A stretch of 64,000 nucleotides of DNA from Patescibacteria group bacterium (GCA_026004455.1 BPJE01000003.1:1-64000); one strand, 5' to 3'. Counted from the first letter of the stretch, positions 26,077 to 36,663 are shown. Notes: generated from the letters alone by a model not told the origin. Numbers and translations: made by a program.

Positions 26077-27467
26077 ATTTTTATTTTAGGAAATAGCGGA
26101 GGAATTTTTTTTATTTTTCCTTGACAAGACTTTAATATTTTATCAGCAGTTTCTGGTAAAAAAGGTTGTAATTCTTTGGCAATCTTTATTAATTCTTGAA
26201 AAACCTCTATTAAAAAATCTTTTCTTTCTGTTTCTGTTTTTTTCCAGGGAGCAAAATCATCAATTTTTTTATTTAATATTTTTATTTTTTTCCAGATTTC
26301 CTCAATAATAAGATTAAATTGAAAATTATTAAATAAATCAATGATTGAATTGTCAAATTGAAAATTTTCATTAATTTTTATCGTTAGATTATCTTTTTCA
26401 GCTAAATTTGTCAATCTTGAGACTAGATTGCCTAATTCATTAGCTAAGTCGGAGTTGTAAACTTCATTAAGTCTTTTAAAAGAAAAATCACCATCATTAA
26501 AAGGTGATATTTCCTTTAATAAATAATAACGTAAAGCATCAGCGCCATATTTTTCAATAACTGAAAAAGGATCAATAATATTACCAAGAGTTTTTGACAT
26601 TTTTTGACCATTAACAGTAAAGTAACCATGGACCAAAATTGCTTTTGGTAAAGGAAGGTTAGCAGATAATAAAAATGCTGGCCAATAAACTGCATGAAAA
26701 CGAATAATTCCTTTACCAATCACATGAAGATCAGCAGGCCAGATATCATCAGCAACTCCTGATCGATAGACATTTAAAGCATCAAACCAAACATACATTC
26801 TTTGATCAGGATCATTTGGTACTGGTATACCCCAATTTTTTGCTCGCTTATTTGATCGAGAAATACTTATATCTTGAAGAGGTTGTTTTAAAAAAGATAA
26901 GACCTCATTTTTTCTAAATTCAGGATAAATTTTAATTTTGTCGTTTTTTATAATATCAATTAATTGATTTTGATATTTTGAAAGTTTAAAAAAATAGTTT
27001 TCTTCTTGGACAATTTCTAGTTTTTTACCAGGATGTTCAACACATTCACCATTTACTAATTCATCTTCAGTATAAAAAGCTTCACAACCAAGACAATAAA
27101 GTCCTTGATAAGTTTTTTTATAGATATCTTTAAGACATCTATTCCAGAGATCTTGGGAAGATTTAATATGATTTTGATTTGTACTTTTTTGAAAAACATC
27201 AAAACTAGTGTTGAGTTTTTTTAAAAGTTCTAAAAATTTTTCCGCATTTTTATCAACAAATTCTTTTGTTGGTATACCGGCAATTTGAGCTGCTTGAACA
27301 TTTTTTAAGGCATTTTCATCACTGCCTGTTAAAGCGATTGTTTTTTTGCCTAATAATCGATGAAAACGGGCAATAACATCAACTTGGACAAATTCTAAGG
27401 CATGACCGATATGAGGAGCAGCATTAACATAAGGAATAGCAGCAGTGACATAAAATGGCTTTGTCAT
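26073..27467 (-). CDS. metG: Methionyl-tRNA synthetase
   Basis: A 464-residue class I synthetase. The HIGH motif is PHIGHALEF near residue 19, the KMSKS loop GQKMSKTLGNIIDP, and YVWFDALNVY is the methionine pocket region. A zinc-knuckle remnant, YCLGCEAFYTEDELVNGECVEH, lies in the connective peptide. It ends after the anticodon-binding helical domain and lacks the C-terminal tRNA-binding (OB-fold) extension of many bacterial MetRS, a short form that is common in reduced genomes. Confidence 0.96.
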   Translation of the reverse strand: MTKPFYVTAAIPYVNAAPHIGHALEFVQVDVIARFHRLLGKKTIALTGSDENALKNVQAAQIAGIPTKEFVDKNAEKFLELLKKLNTSFDVFQKSTNQNHIKSSQDLWNRCLKDIYKKTYQGLYCLGCEAFYTEDELVNGECVEHPGKKLEIVQEENYFFKLSKYQNQLIDIIKNDKIKIYPEFRKNEVLSFLKQPLQDISISRSNKRAKNWGIPVPNDPDQRMYVWFDALNVYRSGVADDIWPADLHVIGKGIIRFHAVYWPAFLLSANLPLPKAILVHGYFTVNGQKMSKTLGNIIDPFSVIEKYGADALRYYLLKEISPFNDGDFSFKRLNEVYNSDLANELGNLVSRLTNLAEKDNLTIKINENFQFDNSIIDLFNNFQFNLIIEEIWKKIKILNKKIDDFAPWKKTETERKDFLIEVFQELIKIAKELQPFLPETADKILKSCQGKIKKIPPLFPKIKI

Positions 27468-27519
27468 TTTAAAATTATAACAAAAAATATAACATTTAAA
27501 AAATTGACCTAATTGATCT

Positions 27520-27664
27520 AAAATAAGTTTTTATTTTTCAATTTTCAGTTTTCAATAAGTTTTCAGTTTTTAGTTTTCATTGAAAATCCGCCAGCTGACG
27601 GAAAAAAATGAAAAATAAATATTCATTGAAAAATGAAAAATTTAAAATGAAAAATTACTTTTTT
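27520..27664. repeat. Degenerate TTTTCA/TGAAAA repeat tract with family C palindrome
   Basis: Imperfect ttttcagttttca-type units run in one direction, then in the other, with a diverged TCCGCC...GACGGA palindrome (27587-27602) at the turning point. The whole can fold as a very long AT-rich hairpin. Similar tracts are at 578-744 and 32577-32782. Confidence 0.65.
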
Positions 27665-27940
27665 TCATTTTATTATCAAAAATACTAAGGTAAAAAAGCT
27701 AGTAGCAAGAATGATATTTACTGGTTCAAAAAGTTTTAAAGCTAAAAGAGTTAAAAATAAAAATAATATTGAACTATAAAAAAGAGGATATTTATTGTTT
27801 TTTAAGATTAATTTTAAAATTAAAAAAAATATTAGAGTTTTTAAAATAATAAAAAGAAAAATTATTAGCCAATGGCTTGGTGGAATAAAGAAAAATATAC
27901 CTAAGAGAATTAATATTAAAAAAAGTATTGCAACTGACAT
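27665..27940 (-). CDS. Small hydrophobic membrane protein, unknown
   Basis: I do not recognise this 91-residue frame. It encodes three to four membrane helices with short polar links (KNNKYP in the middle, an SHW motif near residue 23). The start codon is 25 bp from, and divergent to, rpsO, and the rpsO promoter region overlaps its first codons. The codon and amino-acid pattern fits a real membrane protein, but low complexity makes a chance frame possible. Confidence 0.45.
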   Translation of the reverse strand: MSVAILFLILILLGIFFFIPPSHWLIIFLFIILKTLIFFLILKLILKNNKYPLFYSSILFLFLTLLALKLFEPVNIILATSFFTLVFLIIK

Positions 27941-27956
27941 AATTATTTATTATAAT
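27928..27956 (+). promoter_or_regulatory. rpsO promoter
   Basis: TTGCAA at 27928-27933 and a perfect TATAAT at 27951-27956 are 17 bp apart. The ATG at 27965 is only eight bases past the -10 box, so the transcript is probably leaderless. Confidence 0.7.
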
Positions 27957-27964
27957 GTTTAAAT

Positions 27965-28234
27965 ATGATTAAATTACCAGATGATAAACGAAAAATAATT
28001 GAAATGTTTGCTCAAGGAAAAGGTGATACTGGTTCGCCTGAAGTACAGATTGCCCTCCTTTCTTATAAAATTCAAAAATTAACTCAACATTTAGAAGAAA
28101 ATAAGAAGGATAATCATTCCCGTCGAGGTTTATTAAAAGTTATTGCTAAAAGAAGAAGAATTTTAAACTATCTTCAAAGACTTGATGAAAAAAGGTATAA
28201 AAAATTAATTAAGGAATTAGATCTTAAAAAATAA
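27965..28234 (+). CDS. rpsO: 30S ribosomal protein S15
   Basis: An 89-residue ribosomal protein binding 16S rRNA in the 30S platform. The sequence has the invariant DTGSPEVQIALLSYKI, HSRRGLL and RRRILNYLQR. It is followed 12 bp later by pnp, the conserved rpsO-pnp pair. Confidence 0.98.
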   Translation: MIKLPDDKRKIIEMFAQGKGDTGSPEVQIALLSYKIQKLTQHLEENKKDNHSRRGLLKVIAKRRRILNYLQRLDEKRYKKLIKELDLKK

Positions 28235-28246
28235 TAATATTTTTTT

Positions 28247-30334
28247 ATGAATGTTTTTGAAGACTCCATTGAAATTGATGGTCAAAAATTGACTTTACAA
28301 TTTGGAAAATTAGCCCAAGCAGTTGATACCTCGGTTTATGCGACATTGGGGGAGACAGCGGTTTTAGTGACAGTGGCTGTTGGTCCGGAAAATACAAATA
28401 TTGATTATTTTCCTTTAACAGTTGAATATGCAGAAAAACTTTATGCTGGAGGACTAATAAAAGGATCACGATGGGTAAAAAGAGAAGGTAGGCCTTCAGA
28501 TGAGGCAGTTTTAACTGGAAGATTAATTGATCGGTCAATCAGACCGCTTTTTCCAAAAACATACAAAAAACAAGTACAGGTAGTTATTACTTTGCTTTCA
28601 GTTGATGGAGTTAATGATCCAGCAGTTTTGTCTTGTATTGCTACTTCAGCGGCTTTAGCAGTTTCTTCAGTACCATGGAATGGTCCAATTTCAACTTTAA
28701 GAATTGGTTATGTTAGTATTAATGATAGTGGTGAGTCAGAATTGATTTTAAATCCTACAGAAAATGAAGAAGAGTTTTCTAGCCTTGATCTTTTAGTGTC
28801 AACAACAAAAGATAAAGTATTAATGATTGAAACTAAAGCAAAAATGATTGATGATAAGATAATTCAAGAAGGAATTGAAATGGCAAAAAAAGAGGGAAGA
28901 AAAATAATTGAATTTATTGAAGAAATTGCTAAAAAAATTGGTAAGAAAAAAGACATTATTCCTCCAGAACCAGATTATTCTTCAATTATAAAAATTATAA
29001 AATCAAAATATGAAGAGCCATTAAATCAAGCGATAAAACAAGCGATAGAAACTGCAGGTAGCGAAGATAAATTACTTCAAGAAATTATCAACTCAATTTA
29101 TGAAGATTTAAATAAAGAATTTGATACTAAACAAATTCAAGCAGCAATTACTAAATATAATTATGAAAATATTAAGAAAAATATTTTAGAAAAAAAGCAA
29201 CGACCAGATGGTCGAAAAGTCGATGAGGTGAGAGACCTTTATATTGAAGTATCAGTTCTACCAAGAACTCATGGATCAGCTTTGTTTCAAAGAGGTCAAA
29301 CCCAAGTTTTATCAATTACTACTTTAGGATCAACAACATTAGAACAGTTAATAGAAGGGCCTGAAGGAAAAGAAGCAAAAAGATATATTCATCATTATTC
29401 AGATGCACCCTATTCTTATGGGCAAGTAGGAAAAATTATGGGACCTTCAAGACGGGCAATTGGTCACGGAGCTTTGGCAGAAAAAGCAATTGAGCCAGTT
29501 TTACCAACTGAAGAAGAGTTTCCATATGCAATAAGAGTAGTTTCTGAAATATTATCTGAAAATGGTTCTTCATCAATGGGTAGTGTTTGCGGATCATCTT
29601 TATCTTTAATGGATGCTGGAGTACCATTAAAAGAGGCAGTTGCTGGAGTTGCTATGGGATTAATGAGTAAATCTGATGATGAGTATGTTATTTTGACTGA
29701 TATTATTGGACTAGAAGATTTTGCTGGAGAAATGGATTTTAAAATTGCTGGTACAAAAGACGGAATTACGGCAATTCAACTTGATGTGAAAAATCAGGGA
29801 TTAACAAAAAAAATGATCGCTGATACTTTTTCTCAAGCAAAAAAAGCTCGCCTTGAAATTCTTGAGGCTATGAATAAGGTTATTAGTAAACCAAGAAAAG
29901 AAATATCAAAATATGCACCAAAAGTAGTAGTATTAACTCCTCCTCTTGATAAAATTGGCGAAATTATTGGTCCAGGTGGAAAAAATATCAGGGCATTAAT
30001 TACTAAAACTCAAACAGATATTAATATTGACGATGAGGGAAAAGTAATAATTAGCGGATTAGATAGACAAAAAGTTGATGAGGCAGTTGAGTATATAAAT
30101 AATATTACTCGAACAATTGGGGTTGGTGAAGAGTTTATTGGTACAGTAAAGAGAGTTTTACAATTTGGTGCTTTTGTTGAGATTATTCCAGGAAAAGAAG
30201 GGTTAGTTCATGTATCAAAAATGGGTAGAGGTTTTATTAAAAATCCTTTTGATGTGGTTAAAATTGGTCAAAAAGTGAGAGTCAGAGTTTATGAGATTGA
30301 TAATATGGGCAGAATTAATCTTCAGATGATATAA
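28247..30334 (+). CDS. pnp: Polyribonucleotide nucleotidyltransferase (PNPase)
   Basis: A 695-residue phosphorolytic 3'-5' exoribonuclease. Two RNase PH domains (1 to about 220 and about 315-540) flank an all-helical linker; the second has SSMGSVCGSSLSLMDAGVPL and DFAGEMDFKIAGT, the catalytic aspartate region. A KH domain (IIGPGGKNIRALI near 570) and an S1 domain (FIGTVKRVLQFGAFVEIIPGKEGLVHVS) close the protein. It is directly downstream of rpsO. Confidence 0.97.
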   Translation: MNVFEDSIEIDGQKLTLQFGKLAQAVDTSVYATLGETAVLVTVAVGPENTNIDYFPLTVEYAEKLYAGGLIKGSRWVKREGRPSDEAVLTGRLIDRSIRPLFPKTYKKQVQVVITLLSVDGVNDPAVLSCIATSAALAVSSVPWNGPISTLRIGYVSINDSGESELILNPTENEEEFSSLDLLVSTTKDKVLMIETKAKMIDDKIIQEGIEMAKKEGRKIIEFIEEIAKKIGKKKDIIPPEPDYSSIIKIIKSKYEEPLNQAIKQAIETAGSEDKLLQEIINSIYEDLNKEFDTKQIQAAITKYNYENIKKNILEKKQRPDGRKVDEVRDLYIEVSVLPRTHGSALFQRGQTQVLSITTLGSTTLEQLIEGPEGKEAKRYIHHYSDAPYSYGQVGKIMGPSRRAIGHGALAEKAIEPVLPTEEEFPYAIRVVSEILSENGSSSMGSVCGSSLSLMDAGVPLKEAVAGVAMGLMSKSDDEYVILTDIIGLEDFAGEMDFKIAGTKDGITAIQLDVKNQGLTKKMIADTFSQAKKARLEILEAMNKVISKPRKEISKYAPKVVVLTPPLDKIGEIIGPGGKNIRALITKTQTDINIDDEGKVIISGLDRQKVDEAVEYINNITRTIGVGEEFIGTVKRVLQFGAFVEIIPGKEGLVHVSKMGRGFIKNPFDVVKIGQKVRVRVYEIDNMGRINLQMI

Positions 30335-30387
30335 ATCTTCATAAAAAAGTTGATTTTTAATAGAAAAATAAAGTAAAATCAATTTAT

Positions 30388-32553
30388 ATGGCAAGAAGAA
30401 AATCAATAATTAGACTTCCTTTTTTTAAATTTAAAATCAATAGTAAAACTGTTTTTAATATTTTTGGATTTATTTTAATTTGCACGTCACTAATAATGTT
30501 TTTATCATTTTCTAAAAATTTTTCTTCTGATAACTCGGGTCGATTGCTTTTTGTTTTAAATAATTTTTTAAAAGAGAAATTTGGAGGATTGGCAATATTT
30601 TTACCAGTATTAACACTTCTTTTTTCAGCTCATTTTTTTAACTCAAAAAAATTAAAATTTATTAAACCAAATATAACTTTTGGACTTTTATTAATATATT
30701 TTGCTTTATTAGGAATTTTATCAACTGGTGAAACAGGTAAATCAATCTTTGAAAATTTATCTTTATATTTTTCCTCAATTGGTACGGTTTTAATATTACT
30801 GATTACTTTTGTAATTGGTTTAGTGCTGTTTTTAGATACTTCAATTGATATTTTTTTAATTTATATTTTTAATCTAATTAAATCAGGTTTTATTTTTGTT
30901 AAAAAGTATTTATTTAGAAGTAGTTTTGATAAAAAACCTTTCATTACTGATAAAAAAGTAGAAAATCAATTAATCACCGATAAAAAAGTTGAAGAAAAAC
31001 CAAAATCACCCTTACCATTATTTAATCAACCACAATCACAATTAAAAGAACAAAAACAACCATTACAAGATATTGTTATAAAACCATTACCTCAACATCA
31101 AGGTAATTCAACTTGGATATATCCACCATTATCACTTTTATCAGATGTTGATCAAAAAGAAGCTGATAGAGGTGATATCAATAAAAATGCTGCGATTATT
31201 GAACAAACATTAGATAGTTTTGGAATTAGAGCAAAAGTTGAAGAGGTGAATAAAGGTCCAGCAGTTACCCAATATGCAATTGCCATTGCTATGGGAACAA
31301 AACTCTCTAAGATTACTGCTTTAGCTAATAATTTAGCTTTATCATTGGCAGCGACTACTGGTCAAGTGAGAATTGAAGCACCGATTCCTGGAAGATCATT
31401 GGTAGGGATTGAAATTCCCAATATCAGGCCAGAAATTGTTACTGAGAAAGCTATTTTATCATCACCTATTTTTACTTCAAATAGTGATCCTTTACTTGTG
31501 CCATTAGGTCTTGATGTTTCAGGTCAACCAGTTGCTTCATCAATTGCTAAGATGCCTCATGTATTAATTGCTGGTGCTACTGGTTCAGGTAAATCTGTAC
31601 TTTTGAACGCTTGGATATCTGCATTTTTGTTTAGAACAAGACCAGAACAATTAAGGTTAATTTTGGTTGATCCAAAAAGAGTTGAGTTATCTGTTTACAA
31701 TGATGTACCTCATCTTTTAACACCAGTGATTGTCGAGGCAGAAAAAATTATTTCGGCATTAAAATGGACTGTTGCTGAGATGGAAACAAGATATAAAATA
31801 TTTGCTAAATATGGAGTAAGAAATATTGAAAGTTATAATGAAATTCCAGGAGTTGAAAAAAAACCTTACATTGTCTTTATTATTGATGAATTAGCTGATT
31901 TGATGATATTTGCGCCGGGTGAAGCAGAAGAATTAATCACTCGAATTGCTCAAATGGCAAGAGCAACAGGAATTCATTTAGTTTTAGCAACTCAAAGACC
32001 ATCAGTTGATGTGATTACAGGTTTAATGAAAGCTAATATTCCAACTAGAATTGCCTTTAATGTATCATCAATGATTGATTCTCGAGTGATTATTGATATG
32101 CCTGGAGCAGAGAAGTTATTAGGTCGAGGAGATATGCTTTTTTTACCACCCGATAAAGCAAAACCAATTAGAATTCAAGGACCATTTATTACCGAAAAAG
32201 AAGTTCATAATTTAGTGAAATTTTTAAAAAGTCAAGCTCCTGAAGTTCATTATACTGAAGAAGTGACTGAACAACCAGTTTCTGTTAAAACTTCATCCGG
32301 CACAATTGCTGTCAATGGTGGAGATAGAGATCCATTATTTAATCAAGCGCTTGAGATAATTATGCAACAAGATAAAGCTTCAGCTTCGCTTTTGCAACGA
32401 CGACTATCAATTGGTTATGCGCGAGCGGCAAGAATATTAGATCAGATGGAAGCAGCTGGATATGTTGGTCCGGCTGAGGGTTCAAAGCCAAGAGACGTGA
32501 TTAAAAGACAGCAAGGGAATGAAGAGACGGTAATAGAGAATGAGACTGTTTAA
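30388..32553 (+). CDS. ftsK: DNA translocase FtsK/SpoIIIE
   Basis: A 721-residue septal DNA pump. Four N-terminal membrane helices (about 15-165) are joined by a short Gln/Pro/Lys-rich linker to the motor. The alpha/beta motor has Walker A GATGSGKSVLLN and Walker B FIIDELADLM, followed by LATQRPSVDVITGLMKANIPTRIAF. The C-terminal gamma winged helix, with SASLLQRRLSIGYARAARILDQME, reads the polar KOPS-type DNA signal. A -10-like TAAAAT (30374-30379) lies 8 bp before the ATG. Confidence 0.96.
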   Translation: MARRKSIIRLPFFKFKINSKTVFNIFGFILICTSLIMFLSFSKNFSSDNSGRLLFVLNNFLKEKFGGLAIFLPVLTLLFSAHFFNSKKLKFIKPNITFGLLLIYFALLGILSTGETGKSIFENLSLYFSSIGTVLILLITFVIGLVLFLDTSIDIFLIYIFNLIKSGFIFVKKYLFRSSFDKKPFITDKKVENQLITDKKVEEKPKSPLPLFNQPQSQLKEQKQPLQDIVIKPLPQHQGNSTWIYPPLSLLSDVDQKEADRGDINKNAAIIEQTLDSFGIRAKVEEVNKGPAVTQYAIAIAMGTKLSKITALANNLALSLAATTGQVRIEAPIPGRSLVGIEIPNIRPEIVTEKAILSSPIFTSNSDPLLVPLGLDVSGQPVASSIAKMPHVLIAGATGSGKSVLLNAWISAFLFRTRPEQLRLILVDPKRVELSVYNDVPHLLTPVIVEAEKIISALKWTVAEMETRYKIFAKYGVRNIESYNEIPGVEKKPYIVFIIDELADLMIFAPGEAEELITRIAQMARATGIHLVLATQRPSVDVITGLMKANIPTRIAFNVSSMIDSRVIIDMPGAEKLLGRGDMLFLPPDKAKPIRIQGPFITEKEVHNLVKFLKSQAPEVHYTEEVTEQPVSVKTSSGTIAVNGGDRDPLFNQALEIIMQQDKASASLLQRRLSIGYARAARILDQMEAAGYVGPAEGSKPRDVIKRQQGNEETVIENETV

Positions 32554-32576
32554 AATTTTTTAATTACTATAATTAA

Positions 32577-32782
32577 TCCAAAAATAAGTTTTCATTTTTC
32601 AGTTTTCATTTTTCAATAAGTTTTTAATTTTCAGTTTTCATTTAAAAATTAAAAAAATTAAAAATAAATATTCATTGAAAAATGAAAAATTTAAACTGAA
32701 AAATTATTTCCTTAATTACTCAATTACTTAATTACTTTTCATTTTGACTTTTGACTTTTGAATTTTGACTTTTGACTTTATC
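32577..32782. repeat. AT-rich repeat tract ending in TTTTGAC heptamers
   Basis: The first part repeats ttttcagttttcattttt in both orientations; the last 50 bp are heptamers TTTTGAC and TTTTGAA in tandem. No gene is visible between ftsK and mltG. Confidence 0.65.
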
Positions 32783-33745
32783 TTATCTTAAGTATTTTTC
32801 AATATTTCTTTCATGTTCTTCAAGAGTTTTTGCGTAGTGCATATTGGTATTTTTATCTGAAATATAATACCAATAAGGAGTATTAATATCTGATTCAATT
32901 ACAGCAATAATTGAGTCTAAACCAGGATTGCAAATTGGTCCAGGAGGCAAACCTTTATTTTTATAAGTATTGTAAGGAGAGTCAATTTTTAAATCATCTA
33001 AACTTAAGTTTTTTTTCCACCAAGTTTTTTCATTTATTTGATAACCTAAAGCATATTGAATTGAAGCATCAACTTGCAGTGGCCAGTCATTTTTTAATCT
33101 TTTTAAAAGAATACTAGCAACAGTTTTTTTATCTTGTTTATGTTTAGCTTCTTTTTCTACAATTGAAGCTAATGTAACAACCTCATCAACTGTTAAACCT
33201 TTTTTTTCTGCTTGTTTTTTAAGATTTTGATTAAATTTATTATTAAAATTATTTTTTAAAATATTAATAATCATTTTACTATCAGCGTTTTTCGGTATAA
33301 GATATGTATCTGGGAAAAGATAACCTTCTTTAGCAAGTTTTATGAATTCAGTTTGAGAAATATTGAATTTTTTACTTAAAATTTCAGCGATTTCTTCTTT
33401 TCTTAAACCCTCAATAATTGTGACCCAGACATCAAGGGTTCCATGAGTTAAGTTATTAGCGATTTCGTAAGCATTCATTGATTGTGATAATCGAAAATCT
33501 CCTGCTTGAATGTTTTTTTCAATACCAAGTTGTTTAACAACAAGAAAAAAAACAATTTTGCTCCGGATTAATTCCTCTTTTTCTAAATTATCAATAATTT
33601 TTTGCAATGGTTGACCTGGAGTAATAACAAAGATTTTAGTTGATTTATTATTTTTATTTACTGGTAAAGTACCTTGTTTAAAAAAAAGATAAAAAAATAA
33701 AACTAAAAATAAAATTATGAAAAATATAATTGAACTTTTTTTCAT
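32783..33745 (-). CDS. mltG: Endolytic murein transglycosylase MltG
   Basis: A 320-residue membrane-anchored lytic transglycosylase that cuts nascent glycan strands and ends their growth. One N-terminal helix (5-22) is followed by a LysM-like subdomain (VITPGQPLQKIIDNL) and the YceG catalytic domain, with the essential glutamate in LASIVEKEAKHKQD and GLPPGPICNPGLDSI near the end. The ATG at 33745 starts right after the stop of the phosphorylase gene. It belongs to a minus-strand group murJ-deoA-mltG. Confidence 0.95.
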   Translation of the reverse strand: MKKSSIIFFIILFLVLFFYLFFKQGTLPVNKNNKSTKIFVITPGQPLQKIIDNLEKEELIRSKIVFFLVVKQLGIEKNIQAGDFRLSQSMNAYEIANNLTHGTLDVWVTIIEGLRKEEIAEILSKKFNISQTEFIKLAKEGYLFPDTYLIPKNADSKMIINILKNNFNNKFNQNLKKQAEKKGLTVDEVVTLASIVEKEAKHKQDKKTVASILLKRLKNDWPLQVDASIQYALGYQINEKTWWKKNLSLDDLKIDSPYNTYKNKGLPPGPICNPGLDSIIAVIESDINTPYWYYISDKNTNMHYAKTLEEHERNIEKYLR

Positions 33746-33746
33746 A

Positions 33747-35015
33747 TTATTTTTCAATAATAAAAATTGGTAAATTTTGTAGCGTCACTTCAGCTTCTTT
33801 TAACAGATATTTATCACTTGAGTACATAATCATTATTGGTTCGTTTTTATCAACATTATGATCTAATTTTTTTAATAGATAAATTCCTGCTTTTTTATCT
33901 TTTGGCGCACCTAAAAGTTTAGCAATTGTGTTTAAATTATAATTGTTTATATCTTTTATTTTGCCAGAGACAGAAGAAACAATTTCTTTTTTAAACTCCG
34001 CTAATTTTAAACTTGAAGATGTGATATTTTTATCACCTTTTTGAGCAGCAACAATTTCTCTAAATTTTTTTAATGCTTCTCCAGATTTTAAAATTCTTAG
34101 TGCTTCTTCTTCTCCATTAAGATTTTTTATTCCTTTATCTTTAAAACATAAATCCAAAAGCATTCCAGCTAGTCTAACAGCTTTTGCCTCAAGTTTTAGT
34201 GGTCTGTCTTTATGTTGTTCTAATACATATAAGACGTCTCTTGCTTCAAGTACAGGTCCGATTCCGCGACCAGCTGGTTCTAACATCTCATTAATATCAA
34301 TAACAGTTTGGATATTAAATTTTTTTGCTAAATTTTCAAATTTTTTTGCGACTTTTTTTGCATCAGAAAAATGACGAATTTTAGCAGTTTTTCCATAAGG
34401 TAAATCTAAAGCTAAATGAGTAGTACCAGCGGCAACCTTTTTTGCCATAACAGAGATAATAATTTTATCAAATGATTCAAATGATAAAGGCTCCTCAACT
34501 CTTATGATAATATCATCAGCTGGAGCAATACCAAGATGACCATTCCAAGCAATACAACCACCAACATCATTAACAATTCTTTCAATTTCCTTTGGTGAAA
34601 ACTCAACATTAGCAATTGCCTCCATCACATCAGCAGTACCAGCGGGAGTTGTTATTGCTCGAGAAGAAATTTTTGGGATTTTAAAACCAGCAGCAGCAAT
34701 AATTGGTACAAGAATCATTGTTACTCTAGTGCCAGCAATACCGCCAACTGAGTGTTTATCAGCGACAATGCCTTTGAATTTTAATGTATTTCCAGTTTCT
34801 ACCATCGCTTTAGTAAAAAAATATAGTTCTTCAGCAGTATATCCCTCTTTAAATGATGAGGCGACAAAATATGTGATTAATATATCACTTAATTTTTCTT
34901 TAGCAATCTCATCCATTATTGTATAAACTTCTTTATAAGTAAGTTTTTTTCCTAAAAGTTTTTTTTGGATTGCTTTTATAGCAATGATTTTTTTTGTATC
35001 CTCATTTTTATTCAT
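33747..35015 (-). CDS. Nucleoside/AMP phosphorylase, archaeal type (DeoA family)
   Basis: A 422-residue phosphorylase of the thymidine phosphorylase superfamily. The motifs are those of the archaeal-type AMP phosphorylase branch: KHSVGGIAGTRVTM, SSRAITTPAGTADVMEAIANV, GGCIAWNGHLGIAPADDIIIRVE and GRGIGPVLEARDVL, rather than those of E. coli DeoA. The extra N-terminal domain of about 85 residues found in true AMP phosphorylases is absent, so the substrate may be a nucleoside. In CPR bacteria this family feeds a nucleoside/AMP salvage route that can involve RuBisCO; no RuBisCO gene is in this window. It overlaps murJ by 8 bp. Confidence 0.87.
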   Translation of the reverse strand: MNKNEDTKKIIAIKAIQKKLLGKKLTYKEVYTIMDEIAKEKLSDILITYFVASSFKEGYTAEELYFFTKAMVETGNTLKFKGIVADKHSVGGIAGTRVTMILVPIIAAAGFKIPKISSRAITTPAGTADVMEAIANVEFSPKEIERIVNDVGGCIAWNGHLGIAPADDIIIRVEEPLSFESFDKIIISVMAKKVAAGTTHLALDLPYGKTAKIRHFSDAKKVAKKFENLAKKFNIQTVIDINEMLEPAGRGIGPVLEARDVLYVLEQHKDRPLKLEAKAVRLAGMLLDLCFKDKGIKNLNGEEEALRILKSGEALKKFREIVAAQKGDKNITSSSLKLAEFKKEIVSSVSGKIKDINNYNLNTIAKLLGAPKDKKAGIYLLKKLDHNVDKNEPIMIMYSSDKYLLKEAEVTLQNLPIFIIEK

Positions 35016-36638
35016 ATTGGTTGTATATTTCTATAATTTTTTTCTGATATTCTTTAACTTTTATTAAAATTTTTGTAATTAAATAGATTTCTTTAACATT
35101 AATTATCCAACAAATAAAAAGATATATCAAGATAAATATACTAAAAACTGTCACTAAAAGAAAAAATACATTGATTGAAAATGAGGTATTAAATATTAAA
35201 CCATCAAGAAGCCTCATAGCAAAGTAGGCGATAAAAGAAGAAATAAAAGCGCTAAATAATATTTTCATTGTTGATAAAAAAAGATTTTTCATATCAAACC
35301 CATTGATTTTTTTTGAAAGAAATATAAAAAGTAAAATTGTGTTGATGATTATTGATGTAGAAAATGATATTGCTAAAGCCCAAACAGGTAGTTTTAAATA
35401 AAAAACAAAAATAAAACTGAATATTATGTTAATCAATATTGCAAAAAATCCGATTAAAAATGGTGTTTTGCTATCAATCATTGCGTAAAAACAGCGAGTT
35501 AAAAGATAATAAATTGAGTGAAAAGGAAGACCAATGGCAAAAAAAGATAAAGTTTTTGCTGTATCAACAGTTGCTTGCCAATCAAATTTTTCTCCGCCAA
35601 AAAAAAGTCTAATTAAAGGAGTTCTGGCGAATATAAAAAATACTGATAAAGGAAGTATCATAAAAAATACATTTAAAATAGATTGAGTAATAATATTTTT
35701 AAATTCTTCAATTTTTTTATCTTTATAAAGATCTGTTAGATAAGGAAGTGATGCTTGACCTAGGGAAATACCAATTACTGATACGGGCAAAAGTTGTAAA
35801 TGTTGAGCAAAGTAAAAAATTGTGTATGATCCGGCAGATAAGAAAGAAGATAAAATAAGATCAATTGTTGCGTCAATTTGAGCAATAATTACAGTTAAAG
35901 TTCGCGGAATAATCATCTTAAAAAAATCAATTAAAGCTTTAGCTTTTTTAATTATTAATTGGTATTGAAACTGAGAGTATTTAATTATTGGAATTTGGAT
36001 AATAAATAGAATAAAACTTCCTAAAACAACGCCATATATTGGTGCATAAAGTCCTAATTGATTATGAAAAATAACCGTTGAGACAATGATACTAATGTTA
36101 TATAAGACTGGTCCTAAAGCAGATAAAAAAAAGATTTTATTAGCTTGACCAATACCAGTTAAGATATTACCGGCAACAAAAAATGGTAATTGTCCAAAAA
36201 GTAAAATTCTTGAAAAAGTAACAATTACTTTGATTTTTTCTTGAGAAAAACCAGGAGTAATAAAATTAATAATAGGAGATAAAAAAATATTAATAAATAA
36301 AATAAAAATGAAAAGACTAATAAAAGTAAGATTAATAATGGACGAAATAGTTATTTTTAATTCATCTTGATTGTTTTTTAAAGAAAGATATATTGGTATA
36401 AATGAGGTAGTTAAAGCACCAGTGATTAAGATTTCAAAGATTAAATCGGGTATTTTGAAAGCAGCAAAAAAAAAGATCAAGGTCTTCTTTAGTAAAAAAA
36501 GTGGCTAAAATTCTGTATCTTAAAAAGCCGGGAGATTGAGGTGAGGATAATCATTGAGGAGATTAAAATTGCTGATGAAAAAATACTAGTTTGTTTGGCA
36601 AAAATAAAATCAGAAGTCTTTTTCAAAAATCTGTTCAT
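35008..36638 (-). CDS. murJ: Lipid II flippase MurJ (MviN), N-terminus frameshifted
   Basis: A MurJ of about 540 residues with some 14 membrane helices, exporting lipid II. The intact frame (36480-35008) starts within the first cytoplasmic loop, AAFKIPDLIFE. Upstream, the first helix SDFIFAKQTSIFSSAILISSM is clearly encoded from ATG 36638, but two single extra bases interrupt it: one in the GGG at 36530-36532 and one in the A9 run at 36466-36474 (plus-strand sense). Correcting both gives SISGFLRYRILATFFTKEDLDLFFAAFKIP, a normal MurJ start. Since MurJ is essential, sequence error or slippage is more likely than loss. Confidence 0.88.
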
Positions 36639-36663
36639 AAGAGTATTATAATGGATTTTCTTC

